A DNA stretch of 64,000 nucleotides from Puia sp963703355 (GCA_963703355.1 OY969813.1:3472001-3536000); one strand, 5' to 3'. Shown: positions 43,139 to 53,378, counted from the first letter of the stretch. Notes: a model not told the origin generated them from the sequence alone. Translations and numbers: made by a program.

Positions 43139-45259
43139 GTGGAATTAAGACGAGACATACTTTGGAGGGTTTACCTGTGTTTCCTGGGAATGGTTCTTAT
43201 ATGCGCAGCTATAATAGGCAGGGTATTTTTTATTCAGCACGTGCAGGGAAAATACTGGAGAGCACTGAGTGATAGTCTGCATCAGAAATATGTTGACCTC
43301 AGTGCGGAAAGAGGAACGATTTATAGTGAAGACGGAAATATGTTAAGTACCTCAGTCCCTTATTTTAATGTGTATATCGATTTCGAGGCCGACGGGCTAA
43401 GGGAAAAGAACGGCAAACGTTTCAAGGAAAATCTGGATTCGCTTTCTTATTGTCTCTCTACGCTTTTTAAAGATCAGTCCGTATCCGCATATAAGAGACA
43501 ACTGAATCAGGGATATAAAGAAGCTGACCGCTACTATCTTTTACAGCGGAATCTGAGTTTTGACCAGTACAAACAACTCAGGTCATTTCCACTGATACGT
43601 GAAGGAAGAAATAAAAGTGGATTTATCGTCGAAACTTCGAGCAAAAGACTAAATCCATTTGGATTGCTTGCAAACCGTACCATCGGATTAGCACGTGACA
43701 ACGCTCAGAACGTGGGATTGGAAAGAACTTATGACAGTCTGCTTCGTGGTGAAAACGGACGGAAGCTCGTTCGCTATCTGAATGCGGGAACCTATATTCC
43801 TGTGGAGGGATATGAAATTGATCCGGAAAATGGCAAAGATATTCTTACGACGATTGACGTGAATACACAGGACATTGCAGAAAACGCCCTGCTGTCCATG
43901 ATGGTCGAAAATGAATGCGAACACGGAACCTGTATTGTAATGGAAACAGCCACCGGAAAAATAAAAGCCATGGCTAATTTGGGAAAACAACCCGATGGCA
44001 ACTATTGGGAAGATTTGAATTATGCTATCAGGGCTTCTGAACCCGGATCTACATTTAAGCTCGCTACATTATTATCATTATTGGAAGATCATAAAGTTCA
44101 TTTGTCGGATCACCTGAATATTGAGGGAGGTACCTGGAAAATTGGAACAAGAACAGTTCATGATTCAGAAAAACAGGAAGTCAGTGACGTCACGGTGGAA
44201 CAGGCTTTCGAACATAGCTCTAATGTAGGTATGGCCAAACTGGTGGTCGCCAATTACGCGCAACATCCGCAACAATTTGTTGACCATATTAAAAAACTGC
44301 ATCTCAATCAGATTACAGGGATTGACCTTGCCGGTGAAACTTCTCCAATCATTAAATCACCGGCTTCAAGAACCTGGAGTGCCAGTACACTCCCCTGGAT
44401 GGCATTTGGATACGAAGTACTTATCAGTCCGTTGCAGACACTCACCTTATACAATGCGGTTGCTAACAACGGCAAAATGATGAAGCCGTATCTCGTGAAT
44501 TCTATTCAATATTCAGGTGGCATTGAAAAACAGAATCAACCTGTTGTACTGATGGATAAAATCTGTTCTGATGAAACACTGGCACAACTAAAAATCTGTT
44601 TGGAAGGTGTTTGCCTGAAAGGCACAGCTAAGGGCGCTTTTAAAAACACTTTTTATCCGATTGCAGGTAAAACGGGAACGGCTTTGGTTGCCAATGGCAA
44701 CCGCGGATACGCAGATCATATTTATCAGTCTTCGTTTGCCGGCTATTTTCCTGCTGATCATCCCAGATATACTTGCATAGTAGTTATAAAAAACAGGCCT
44801 TTTTCAAAAAACTATCTGGGAGCAAAAGTTGCTGCACCGGTTTTTCGCGAAGTGGCCGACAAACTCATGAGCATGGATGAACTGGCACCTGACAGTAACT
44901 TATTAACGTCCTATACCAACCTGTTAAAAAAAGACAGTCTCGGATATATTTATACAGGATCCACCGAGTCTATAAAAAATGTTTTTTATTCACTTCACAT
45001 GCCTTACGCAGATTCTGCTCATGACAGGAAATGGGCTTCCGTTTATCGCGAAAACAACCAGCCTACGGTAAGTGCTAAAAATGAAGAACAAAAACAAGTA
45101 CCCGACGTAAAAGGAATGGGATTGGAGGACGCACTGTTTTTACTCGAATCAAGGGACATCAGAGTTGCAACGAAAGGAACTGGAAAAGTAAAACAGCAAA
45201 GTATTTCTCCCGGCACTATGGTATCAAAAAACCAAAAACTTACTCTGGATCTAAACTAA
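43139..45259 (+). CDS. ftsI: Division-specific transpeptidase (PBP3/FtsI) with PASTA domain
   Basis: Class B penicillin-binding protein of 706 aa that crosslinks septal peptidoglycan. A GTG start is followed by a membrane anchor (about 10-28), the dimerisation domain, and the transpeptidase domain with S304-TFK, S360-SN and K511-TG as active-site motifs. The last 55 residues form one PASTA domain (VPDVKGMGLEDALFLLES), which is absent from the E. coli protein but common in Bacteroidota. The stop shares one base with the murE start. Confidence 0.96.
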   Translation: MELRRDILWRVYLCFLGMVLICAAIIGRVFFIQHVQGKYWRALSDSLHQKYVDLSAERGTIYSEDGNMLSTSVPYFNVYIDFEADGLREKNGKRFKENLDSLSYCLSTLFKDQSVSAYKRQLNQGYKEADRYYLLQRNLSFDQYKQLRSFPLIREGRNKSGFIVETSSKRLNPFGLLANRTIGLARDNAQNVGLERTYDSLLRGENGRKLVRYLNAGTYIPVEGYEIDPENGKDILTTIDVNTQDIAENALLSMMVENECEHGTCIVMETATGKIKAMANLGKQPDGNYWEDLNYAIRASEPGSTFKLATLLSLLEDHKVHLSDHLNIEGGTWKIGTRTVHDSEKQEVSDVTVEQAFEHSSNVGMAKLVVANYAQHPQQFVDHIKKLHLNQITGIDLAGETSPIIKSPASRTWSASTLPWMAFGYEVLISPLQTLTLYNAVANNGKMMKPYLVNSIQYSGGIEKQNQPVVLMDKICSDETLAQLKICLEGVCLKGTAKGAFKNTFYPIAGKTGTALVANGNRGYADHIYQSSFAGYFPADHPRYTCIVVIKNRPFSKNYLGAKVAAPVFREVADKLMSMDELAPDSNLLTSYTNLLKKDSLGYIYTGSTESIKNVFYSLHMPYADSAHDRKWASVYRENNQPTVSAKNEEQKQVPDVKGMGLEDALFLLESRDIRVATKGTGKVKQQSISPGTMVSKNQKLTLDLN

Positions 45260-46722
45260 TGATTCTACAGGAAATATTATATAAGGTAGCAATTCGATCT
45301 GTTCATGGAAGAATGGATGTTGAAGTAAATGACCTGCAACTGGATTCCCGTAAAGTAAGAGAGGGGTCTGCATTCATCGCCGTAAAAGGAACCATTGCAG
45401 ACGGTCATCAATTTATAGAGGCTGCTTCCGTTGCACACCCTGCGGCAATTATCTGTAGCCGAATGCCCTCCGAACTAAAGGCTGGCATTACTTATATACA
45501 GGTGGAAGATAGTGCTGTTGCGTTGGGATTAATGGCTCACAATTTTTACGGACATCCTTCTGAGAAGTTAAAATTGATTGGTGTTACCGGAACCAATGGA
45601 AAAACAACTATCGTAACCCTTCTGTTTAAACTGTTTTCTTCCCTGGGTTACACTTGTGGAATGTTAAGCACTGTTGAAAATCATATTGGTAACACTACGT
45701 TATCAGCTACCCACACGACACCCGACGCAATTTCCCTTAATAAGTTACTACATGACATGGTGCAAGCGGATTGTACCCACGTTTTTATGGAGACAAGTTC
45801 TCACGCAATTCACCAGCATCGGATAGAAGGTTTGTTTTATACTGGCGGAATTTTCAGCAATATCACGCACGATCACCTCGATTACCACAAAACATTCGAT
45901 GAATATATACGTGTTAAGAAATCATTTTTTGATGGTTTATCTTCTGCTGCATTTGCCCTGACAAATGCAGACGACAAGAATGGGATGGTCATGTTACAAA
46001 ATACGCCTGCGGGCAGGCGTACATATAGTCTAAAAACGGCAGCAGATTTTAAAGGGAAGATCCTTGAAAATAATCTGACTGGTCTGATAATGTTAGTGAA
46101 TGATCAGGAAGTACATTTTCGACTAATCGGTGAATTCAATGCATATAATCTTTTGGCTGTTTATGGTGCCGCCATTTGCCTCGGAGAAGAAAAATCAGAA
46201 GTGCTTCGTAACCTCAGCGTATTAAGTGGTGCAGAAGGCAGATTCGATTATCTGATTTCACCGAAAGAAAAAATTGTTGGCATTGTAGACTATGCTCATA
46301 CTCCTGATGCGCTGGAAAATGTATTAAGTACTATACGCAAACTGCGCAAAAACGACGAGCGAATAATCACAGTGGTGGGATGCGGCGGAGATCGCGATAA
46401 AACAAAAAGACCCATCATGGGCGAAGTAGCTTGCAAATTGAGTGATCAGGTAGTATTTACTTCCGACAATCCAAGATCCGAAGAAGCGGGTGATATATTA
46501 AAGGATATGGAAACGGGACTAAATACTGCCGCCAGAAGAAAATTTATTTCTATCAGCGATCGCAGGGAAGCTATTAAAACTGCACTGAGTCTCTCTCAAC
46601 CGTCAGATATTGTGTTAGTTGCAGGTAAGGGTCATGAAAAATACCAGGAAATAAAAGGCGTGAAATATCCATTTGACGATAAAGCGGTACTCAGGGAAGT
46701 GTTTGAATTAATGGATAAATAG
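45259..46722 (+). CDS. murE: UDP-MurNAc-tripeptide synthetase (meso-DAP adding)
   Basis: Adds the third residue to UDP-MurNAc-L-Ala-D-Glu; 487 aa. P-loop GVTGTNGKTT near 110-119, THTTPDAISL after it, and the C-terminal domain with DNPRSE at 403-408. The DNPR motif is the published signature of enzymes that use meso-diaminopimelate, so the cell wall is of the DAP type. It starts on the last base of ftsI. Confidence 0.97.
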   Translation: MILQEILYKVAIRSVHGRMDVEVNDLQLDSRKVREGSAFIAVKGTIADGHQFIEAASVAHPAAIICSRMPSELKAGITYIQVEDSAVALGLMAHNFYGHPSEKLKLIGVTGTNGKTTIVTLLFKLFSSLGYTCGMLSTVENHIGNTTLSATHTTPDAISLNKLLHDMVQADCTHVFMETSSHAIHQHRIEGLFYTGGIFSNITHDHLDYHKTFDEYIRVKKSFFDGLSSAAFALTNADDKNGMVMLQNTPAGRRTYSLKTAADFKGKILENNLTGLIMLVNDQEVHFRLIGEFNAYNLLAVYGAAICLGEEKSEVLRNLSVLSGAEGRFDYLISPKEKIVGIVDYAHTPDALENVLSTIRKLRKNDERIITVVGCGGDRDKTKRPIMGEVACKLSDQVVFTSDNPRSEEAGDILKDMETGLNTAARRKFISISDRREAIKTALSLSQPSDIVLVAGKGHEKYQEIKGVKYPFDDKAVLREVFELMDK

Positions 46723-46770
46723 TATGAGCAGCATATCTAGTAATAAAAGTTAAACTGCCCGATCAATAAC

Positions 46771-48051
46771 ATGTTGTATCAACTATTCGATTGGCTAAAG
46801 CAAACGCAGATTAAAGTGCCTGGTGGTGCATTATTTCAATTCATCACTTTTCGCGTACTGTTGGCAGTTATTATGTCACTTGTAATTTCCATGTTATTTG
46901 GCAGAAGGCTGATCAATCGTCTCCGCAGTTTGCAGGTGGGTGAAAGTGTACGCGAACTAGGTCTCGAAGGAGAACAGCAGAAGAAAGGCACACCAACCAT
47001 GGGAGGCATTATCATTATCTTGGCAATTTTGATCCCTACGCTACTGTTAGCCAATCTGAATAAAGCATATATCCGACTCATGATTTTCAGTACGCTTTGG
47101 ATGGGCATGATTGGATTTATCGATGACTATTTAAAGTTGCGATCAAAACGAATTGCACAAAGCCAGGGATTGAACTATAAAAAAAGTGATAAAGATGGTC
47201 TTGCAGGATGGTTTAAAATATTAGGACAGGTAGTACTTGGTTTTGTAGTAGCAGCAACACTTTATTTTAACAGTAATACAAAGGTCTGGCGGGAATTTGT
47301 TGGAGATAGCAAACCCACAGACACCATCGGTTTGAAAAGAGTTATCCTGGATGGGAAAGAGAAACTTTTTGTGGAAGCCAGAGAGCCCATCACAACTATT
47401 CCTTTCGTAAAAAATCATGAATTCAATTATTCCAAATTGTTACCCCCTGCACTGCGTGGTGCCACATGGATATTATATATCGTCATTGTAATTTTTATTA
47501 TCACTTCTGTTTCAAATGGCGCAAATATTACCGATGGTATTGACGGATTGGCAACCGGTGTATCCGCGATCATCGGTGTATGTCTTGGAGTATTTGCCTA
47601 TGCCAGTGGCAATCTCCGTTTTGCCGAATATCTCAACATCATGTATATACCCAATCTGGGTGAACTGTCCATTTTTATTGGAGCGCTGATTGGTGCCTGT
47701 CTTGGATTTCTTTGGTATAACGCATATCCTGCAACAGTTTTTATGGGTGATACAGGAAGCCTTACACTGGGTGGCATTATAGCCGCACTCGCTGTAATTG
47801 TACGCAAGGAATTGCTGATCCCGATATTCTGTGGAGTGTTCTTGGTAGAAAGCATCAGTGTGGTGTTGCAGGTTAGTTACTTCAAATATACCAAGCGCAA
47901 ATATCGGGAAGGCCGGAGAATTTTTTTGATGAGCCCGTTGCATCATCATTATCAGAAACTTGGATACAATGAAAGTAAAATAGTAACAAGGTTCTGGATT
48001 GTAACTATTCTTTGTGTGGTGTTTGCGATTGTGACATTGAAGATTCGTTAA
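46771..48051 (+). CDS. mraY: Phospho-MurNAc-pentapeptide transferase
   Basis: Integral membrane enzyme that makes lipid I; 426 aa with about ten helices. Landmarks are GTPTMGGIIIILA, DDYLKLRSKR, ANITDGIDGLATGVSA, GDTGSLTLGG and MSPLHHHYQKLG. The protein is about 65 residues longer than the E. coli enzyme because of a loop (about 165-235), which is typical of Bacteroidota. The following 189-bp gap to murD holds heptamer repeats. Confidence 0.97.
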   Translation: MLYQLFDWLKQTQIKVPGGALFQFITFRVLLAVIMSLVISMLFGRRLINRLRSLQVGESVRELGLEGEQQKKGTPTMGGIIIILAILIPTLLLANLNKAYIRLMIFSTLWMGMIGFIDDYLKLRSKRIAQSQGLNYKKSDKDGLAGWFKILGQVVLGFVVAATLYFNSNTKVWREFVGDSKPTDTIGLKRVILDGKEKLFVEAREPITTIPFVKNHEFNYSKLLPPALRGATWILYIVIVIFIITSVSNGANITDGIDGLATGVSAIIGVCLGVFAYASGNLRFAEYLNIMYIPNLGELSIFIGALIGACLGFLWYNAYPATVFMGDTGSLTLGGIIAALAVIVRKELLIPIFCGVFLVESISVVLQVSYFKYTKRKYREGRRIFLMSPLHHHYQKLGYNESKIVTRFWIVTILCVVFAIVTLKIR

Positions 48052-48169
48052 ACGTAGATAGGATATCGTTTATCGGAGGTCGATCCGCGACCAACGATTT
48101 ATTATCAACGAATTGTGGTGCAGTATTTATCTATGCTTTTGAAAAACCCTGATCCGCCCTTTTTAGAAT

Positions 48170-48237
48170 GACGGTTAACGGATAACGGTTGACAGTAAAA
48201 GTCGTTGAGCGTTAAGCGTTAGATATTAAGCGTAAGA
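48170..48237. repeat. Degenerate heptamer repeats between mraY and murD
   Basis: GACGGTT, AACGGAT, AACGGTT, GACAGTA (48170-48197), then CGTTGAG, CGTTAAG, CGTTAGA, TATTAAG, CGTAAGA (48203-48237), all in 7-bp phase. The array ends 3 bp before the murD start codon. The upstream part of the gap (48052-48169) has only a small hairpin (GGTCG/CGACC near 48079-48094). Confidence 0.7.
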
Positions 48238-48240
48238 ACT

Positions 48241-49581
48241 ATGTCGACAAAAATGATCATTCTGGGTGCCGGTGAAAGTGGCGTGGGAGCGGCAGTACTG
48301 GCTGCAAAAGAAGGATACATGGTATTTGTTTCCGACGCCGGAAAGATCGCTGAAAAATACAGAATGGTCCTGGCAGAAAAAGGAATTGATTTTGAAGAGG
48401 GCAAACACAGCGAAGAGAAAATATTGGAGGCGGATGAAGTAATGAAAAGCCCGGGCATACCGGAGAAAAGTTCTTTGATAATTAAAATTAGAAAGAAAGG
48501 TATTCGCGTGATCAGTGAAATCGAACTGGCATACCGACATAAAGGCGGAAGCCGTATTGTGGCAATAACAGGAAGCAATGGAAAAACTACTACCACATCA
48601 CTAACCTATCACATTTGCAAACATGGTGGTTTGAATTGTGCACTGGTTGGCAATATTGGGGTATCCATCGCCAGACAGGTCGCAGAGGACCCGAAAGAAT
48701 GGTATATCGCTGAAATCAGCAGCTTTCAATTGGACGACATAAAAGAGTTCAGACCGGATATAGCAATTCTGACAAATATTACTGAAGACCATCTTGACCG
48801 ATACGAATACAAGTTTGAAAATTATATAAGAAGCAAATTCAGTATCGTGAAAAATCAGACGAAGTCAGACTTTTTTATTTTTTGTGCCGACGATCCGGTA
48901 ATTAAGCAACACATCGGAGACTATAGTTTTCAATCTAACCCATTACCATACACTATGCAACAGGAACCAAATCAGGGAGGTTTTATCAAAAACGGACAAA
49001 TGAATTTGAAGGCAGGAACTGAAACCTTAAAAATGAGTATTTATGACTTTGCCCTGAAAGGTATCCACAACCAGTATAACTCACTGGCGGCGGGTCTTGC
49101 AGCGGTAACTATCGGCATTCGAAAAGACAAGATCAGGGAAGCTGTTCAGAGTTTTGAATCGCTGGAACACAGGATGGAATATGTGAGTACAGTACGCGGC
49201 GTCGAATTTATAAACGATAGTAAAGCAACAAATGTCAACTCAACTTGGTATGCACTCGAAAGCATGCAAAAACCGGTAATACTTATACTTGGCGGAATTG
49301 ACAAAGGGAATGATTATTCACTCATGCGCGATCTCGTAAAAGAAAAAGTAAAAGCCATTGTGTGCATGGGAACTGATAACAGGAAGATTCACGAAGCATT
49401 TCAATCTGATGTACCCGTTATAATCAATACAGGATCGGCAGCTGAGGCTGTAAAAAGTAGTTTTCATTTGGCAGCCAAAGGCGATGTTGTTTTATTAAGT
49501 CCCGCTTGCGCAAGCTTTGATTTGTTCAAAAATTACGAAGACAGAGGACAACAATTTAAAGAAGCGGTAAGAGACCTCTGA
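48241..49581 (+). CDS. murD: UDP-MurNAc-L-alanine:D-glutamate ligase
   Basis: A 446-aa Mur ligase with an N-terminal Rossmann domain (IILGAGESGVGAAVLAAKEG), P-loop ITGSNGKTTTTSL near 111-123, FQLDDIKEFRPDIAILTNITEDHLDRY and a C-terminal domain with FINDSKATN and LLSPACASFDLFKNYEDRG. It is in the conserved dcw order. Spacers on both sides hold short tandem repeats, so translational coupling to its neighbours is not possible here. Confidence 0.97.
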   Translation: MSTKMIILGAGESGVGAAVLAAKEGYMVFVSDAGKIAEKYRMVLAEKGIDFEEGKHSEEKILEADEVMKSPGIPEKSSLIIKIRKKGIRVISEIELAYRHKGGSRIVAITGSNGKTTTTSLTYHICKHGGLNCALVGNIGVSIARQVAEDPKEWYIAEISSFQLDDIKEFRPDIAILTNITEDHLDRYEYKFENYIRSKFSIVKNQTKSDFFIFCADDPVIKQHIGDYSFQSNPLPYTMQQEPNQGGFIKNGQMNLKAGTETLKMSIYDFALKGIHNQYNSLAAGLAAVTIGIRKDKIREAVQSFESLEHRMEYVSTVRGVEFINDSKATNVNSTWYALESMQKPVILILGGIDKGNDYSLMRDLVKEKVKAIVCMGTDNRKIHEAFQSDVPVIINTGSAAEAVKSSFHLAAKGDVVLLSPACASFDLFKNYEDRGQQFKEAVRDL

Positions 49582-49586
49582 AGAAA

Positions 49587-49618
49587 GTATGGGAGTATGG
49601 GAGTATGGGAGTATGGAA
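49587..49618. repeat. Octamer tandem repeat GTATGGGA between murD and ftsW
   Basis: Three exact copies and one GTATGGAA, preceded by GAAA as at other members. It begins 5 bp after the murD stop. No facing partner array is present. Confidence 0.93.
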
Positions 49619-49664
49619 ATTGAAATAAATAATTAAAAAATTGCAGGACACAAGCACGATAGAA

Positions 49665-50909
49665 ATGAGAGCCTTTAAGCACCTGGGTACAAGAACCAAA
49701 GGTGATAAAGTGATTTGGGCGGTCGTCGTGATCCTCGCACTCGTGTCTTTATTGGCAGTGTACAGCTCGACAGGTTTGCTTGCTTATAAAATGTATAAAG
49801 GGAACACGGAGATTTACCTTTTCAAACAATTCGCATTTATCATTGCGGGTGTCATGATTATCTATTTTGCACACCAGGTCAATTATATCATATATGCGCG
49901 GGTCGCGAAGATTCTTTTCATGATTTCTATTCCGCTTTTATTCTACACATTATTTTTCGGGGTAAAACTAAATGAAGGTAGTCGCTGGATCAGGCTTCCT
50001 ATTATCAATATGACTTTTCAAACCTCGGATCTCGCTAAGCTTGCCTTGATTATGTATATCAGTCGCCTGCTCAGCAGAAAACAGGATCAGATAAAAGATT
50101 TCAAAAAAGGCTTTTTACCCGTGATGCTCCCCGTAGCGCTGGTCTGCCTGCTGATTGCCCCGGCAAATCTTTCTACGGCGTTGCTCATAGGAGCAACCAG
50201 TATGATGTTGATGTTCATCGGAAGGGTTAGTGGAAAACACCTGTTACTTACTATTGGCGTGACCATGATACCGGTACTGATATTAATCATGGCTGCAGTT
50301 ATTCGTCATAAAACGGCAGAACCTTCATCCCTATCCGCAGGCAGACAGTTATCGTCGCATTCAAGACTTTTGATTCGTGTAGACACATGGATCAATCGGG
50401 TGGAAAATTTCATGTACGGTACCAAGGAAGATAAGGAAGACGATAATTATCAGGTAAATCAGGCAAAAATCGCAGTTGCAAATGGCGGTTGGATAGGGCT
50501 CGGTCCGGGTAATAGCCGTCAACGAAATTTTCTTCCGCACCCATATTCTGATTTCATCTATGCGATTATCATTGAAGAATATGGACTGATAGGCGGCGCG
50601 ATTATCATGTTTATATACCTGGTATTTCTTTTCAGAAGTATTCGCATTTTTAAGAAATGCCCTTTTGCTTTCGGTGCATTTTTAGCTTTGGGTTTGAGTT
50701 TTACTTTGATGATACAGGCTATCGCGAATATGGCCGTGAACGTAAATCTGTTTCCGGTTACAGGCGTTACACTTCCTCTGATAAGCATGGGGGGAAGTTC
50801 TTTTTTATTTACATGTCTTGCAATCGGAATCATATTGAGTGTGGCGCGAAACGCGGAACGGATAGAAGGTGAAACACAACCAGAACCTGAAGAGAGTTTG
50901 GCAGTTTGA
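49665..50909 (+). CDS. ftsW: Septal peptidoglycan glycosyltransferase (SEDS family)
   Basis: A 414-aa polytopic membrane protein of the SEDS family, which polymerises glycan strands with FtsI. Recognised blocks are VYSSTGLLAYKMYKG, NEGSRWIRLP, APANLSTALLIGA, ANGGWIGLGPGNSRQRNFLPHPYSDFIYAIIIEEYG and TGVTLPLISMGGSSFL. The ATG at 49665 (MRAFKHLG) is chosen; the frame can also start with TTG at 49641. Its stop overlaps murG by 4 bp. Confidence 0.95.
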   Translation: MRAFKHLGTRTKGDKVIWAVVVILALVSLLAVYSSTGLLAYKMYKGNTEIYLFKQFAFIIAGVMIIYFAHQVNYIIYARVAKILFMISIPLLFYTLFFGVKLNEGSRWIRLPIINMTFQTSDLAKLALIMYISRLLSRKQDQIKDFKKGFLPVMLPVALVCLLIAPANLSTALLIGATSMMLMFIGRVSGKHLLLTIGVTMIPVLILIMAAVIRHKTAEPSSLSAGRQLSSHSRLLIRVDTWINRVENFMYGTKEDKEDDNYQVNQAKIAVANGGWIGLGPGNSRQRNFLPHPYSDFIYAIIIEEYGLIGGAIIMFIYLVFLFRSIRIFKKCPFAFGAFLALGLSFTLMIQAIANMAVNVNLFPVTGVTLPLISMGGSSFLFTCLAIGIILSVARNAERIEGETQPEPEESLAV

Positions 50910-52015
50910 AAAATTTTGAAGAATTGAGTAAACGAATAATCATAGCAGGAGGAGGAACCGGGGGACATATTTTCCCGGCTGTCGCAATAGCAAATGCTTT
51001 GAAAAAAAGAGAACCTGATATGGAGATACTTTTTGTTGGTGCAAAAGGGAAAATGGAAATGGAGAAAGTTCCTGAGGCGGGATATCCCATTCAAGGCATT
51101 CATATCGCAGGATACAATAGAAGCTCTCTGTTCAAGAATATAGGACTGCCATATAAACTCATCAAAAGTTTTATGCAGGTAAGAAAAATTTTCAAGTCTT
51201 TTAAACCTCAGGCAGCCATTGGGGTGGGAGGCTACAGTACTTTCCCTGTGCTTAGATATGCTCAATCGCAGGGAATTCCAACATTTATTCATGAGTCAAA
51301 TTCATTCGCGGGTAAATCCAATATACTGCTCGGCAAAAAAGCCACTATGATTTTTACTGCCAGCGATGGAATGGAACAGTTCTTTCCTTCTGAAAGACTC
51401 ATTCATACAGGGAACCCGGTACGTAAAATAGTCGTGAAAAACAGCATTTCAAGAAATGAAGGACTTACCTTTTTCGGATTGGATCCAAAATTCACTACAG
51501 TACTCGTAACCGGAGGAAGCCTCGGAGCCAAATCGATGAATGAAGCGATAGATGCTGGTATACCAATTCTTCTGAAAAATCAGATTCAACTCATTTGGCA
51601 AACAGGAAAATCGTTTGCAGGACAGGCAGCCACGCATGCAGTGGAATCAAAAATGATATGGACAGGACAATTCATTTCGAAAATGGAATATGCTTATGCG
51701 GCGGCAGATATTGTTGTTTCCCGTTCAGGCAGTGTGTTATACGAACTATGTGCAGTAAAAAAACCGGTAATTTTTGTTCCCTATCCGCATGCCGCCGAAG
51801 ATCATCAAACGATGAACGCAAGAAATCTGGTACAAAAGAATGCGGCTATCATGATTCCAGACAATGAGGCAAATACCAGACTTGTACCTGAAATATTAAA
51901 TCTGTCGAACGATAAGGAGGAACAGGAGATCTTAAAAAGCAATATCGGAAAACTGGCAATAACAAATGCAGATGAAAGAATAGCTGATGAAATATTGAAA
52001 ACGCTCAATGACTGA
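50906..52015 (+). CDS. murG: UDP-GlcNAc transferase making lipid II
   Basis: GT28 glycosyltransferase of 369 aa that adds GlcNAc to lipid I at the inner face of the membrane. IIIAGGGTGGHIFPAVAIA at the N-terminus and TGGSLGAKSMNEAID, SRSGSVLYELCAVKKPVIFVPYPHAAEDHQ in the C-terminal half are diagnostic. It begins with a TTG whose TTGA overlaps the ftsW stop; no ATG or GTG start upstream of the GGTGGH motif is visible. Confidence 0.96.
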   Translation: MKNFEELSKRIIIAGGGTGGHIFPAVAIANALKKREPDMEILFVGAKGKMEMEKVPEAGYPIQGIHIAGYNRSSLFKNIGLPYKLIKSFMQVRKIFKSFKPQAAIGVGGYSTFPVLRYAQSQGIPTFIHESNSFAGKSNILLGKKATMIFTASDGMEQFFPSERLIHTGNPVRKIVVKNSISRNEGLTFFGLDPKFTTVLVTGGSLGAKSMNEAIDAGIPILLKNQIQLIWQTGKSFAGQAATHAVESKMIWTGQFISKMEYAYAAADIVVSRSGSVLYELCAVKKPVIFVPYPHAAEDHQTMNARNLVQKNAAIMIPDNEANTRLVPEILNLSNDKEEQEILKSNIGKLAITNADERIADEILKTLND

Positions 52016-53378
52016 TCTGAAAAATATAAAAAGTATTTACTTCATTGGTATCGGTGGAATCGGCATGAGTGCCCTGGCTCGCTATTTCCTTTTACACGGT
52101 AGACAAGTGAGTGGTTATGACAGAACAGAAACAAATCTTACAAAAACACTTGCAGAAGAAGGTATTCCTGTCACTTATATAGACGATCCTGATTTAATTC
52201 CGAAAGACGTACAACTCGTAATTTATACACCCGCGATTCCAAAAAATCATTCGGGTTTAAACTATTATCGTGATAATGGGTATACGATGATGAAGAGAAG
52301 TGAAGTGCTTGGTTTGATTACAAAGGACTCGTTGAATGTTTGTGTTGCCGGCACACACGGCAAAACGACCATAAGCACGATGATCGCACATATCCTGCGT
52401 GACAGCGGTATGGGTTCCAATGCATTTCTCGGAGGCATTTCCGCCAACTACAATACAAATTTCTGGGGTAACGAAAATAATATCTGTGTTGTTGAAGCAG
52501 ACGAGTACGACAGAAGTTTTCTGAAACTGCATCCGGATATTGCAGTCATTAGTTCAATGGATGCAGATCATCTGGATATATATGGAACCGCCGATGCTGT
52601 AAAGGAAGCTTTTATTTCCTTTGCTGAAAAAATTAAATCCGGAGGCACGCTCGTAAAAAAACATGGTCTGCCTATTCCTAAATCGTCCGCTGATATTAAT
52701 CAGCTTAGTTATCATCTTACGGATCAAAATGCTGACGTATATACACAAAACCTGCGTATTCACGCTGGTAACTATATTTTCGATGTGGAAGGAAAGGAGG
52801 GAAATCTAAAAAATGTACAGCTAAATGTCGGCGGACGTCATAATGTGGAGAATGCCCTGGCGGCAATTACTGCCTGTCGAAAACTCGGACTCAATGGCGA
52901 AAAGATTATTCCTGCACTGCAAAACTATAAAGGCGTACGCAGGAGATTTGAATATCATATTCAAAACAACAGACTTGTTTATTTGGATGACTACGCTCAT
53001 CATCCTAAAGAATTGGAGTCACTCATAAGAAGCGCCAGGCAACTTTTTCCTGACAGAAAAATGGTAGTTGTATTTCAGCCGCATTTATTTAGCCGAACAC
53101 GCGATTTTGCCGATGGTTTTGCAAAAGCACTGGACGAAGCAGATGAAGTGATACTGCTTCCAATTTATCCGGCCAGGGAATTGCCGATTGAAGGAATTAC
53201 CAGTAACAGCATTCTGGATAAGATGGTCAAAACAAAAAAACGAATCCTAAATAAAAAAGAAGTATTGGAAGAAGTAGCAGACTTAAAAAGGGATGAAAAG
53301 ATTTTACTAATAACAGCAGGAGCGGGAGATATTGACGAGCTAATCAAACCAATCACAGAATCGTTAACCACAAAATGA
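52008..53378 (+). CDS. murC: UDP-MurNAc:L-alanine ligase
   Basis: First amino-acid ligase of the cytoplasmic peptidoglycan pathway, 456 aa. IGIGGIGMSALARYFLLHG at the N-terminus, P-loop VAGTHGKTTISTM near 114-126, VVEADEYDRSFL and YDYAHHPKE-like (LDDYAHHPKELES) mark the three domains. It overlaps murG by 8 bp and ftsQ by 4 bp. Confidence 0.97.
   Translation: MTDLKNIKSIYFIGIGGIGMSALARYFLLHGRQVSGYDRTETNLTKTLAEEGIPVTYIDDPDLIPKDVQLVIYTPAIPKNHSGLNYYRDNGYTMMKRSEVLGLITKDSLNVCVAGTHGKTTISTMIAHILRDSGMGSNAFLGGISANYNTNFWGNENNICVVEADEYDRSFLKLHPDIAVISSMDADHLDIYGTADAVKEAFISFAEKIKSGGTLVKKHGLPIPKSSADINQLSYHLTDQNADVYTQNLRIHAGNYIFDVEGKEGNLKNVQLNVGGRHNVENALAAITACRKLGLNGEKIIPALQNYKGVRRRFEYHIQNNRLVYLDDYAHHPKELESLIRSARQLFPDRKMVVVFQPHLFSRTRDFADGFAKALDEADEVILLPIYPARELPIEGITSNSILDKMVKTKKRILNKKEVLEEVADLKRDEKILLITAGAGDIDELIKPITESLTTK

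Noticed and set aside
50558..51292. 244-aa ORF antisense to ftsW and murG
   Set aside because: Shadow of two secure dcw genes.
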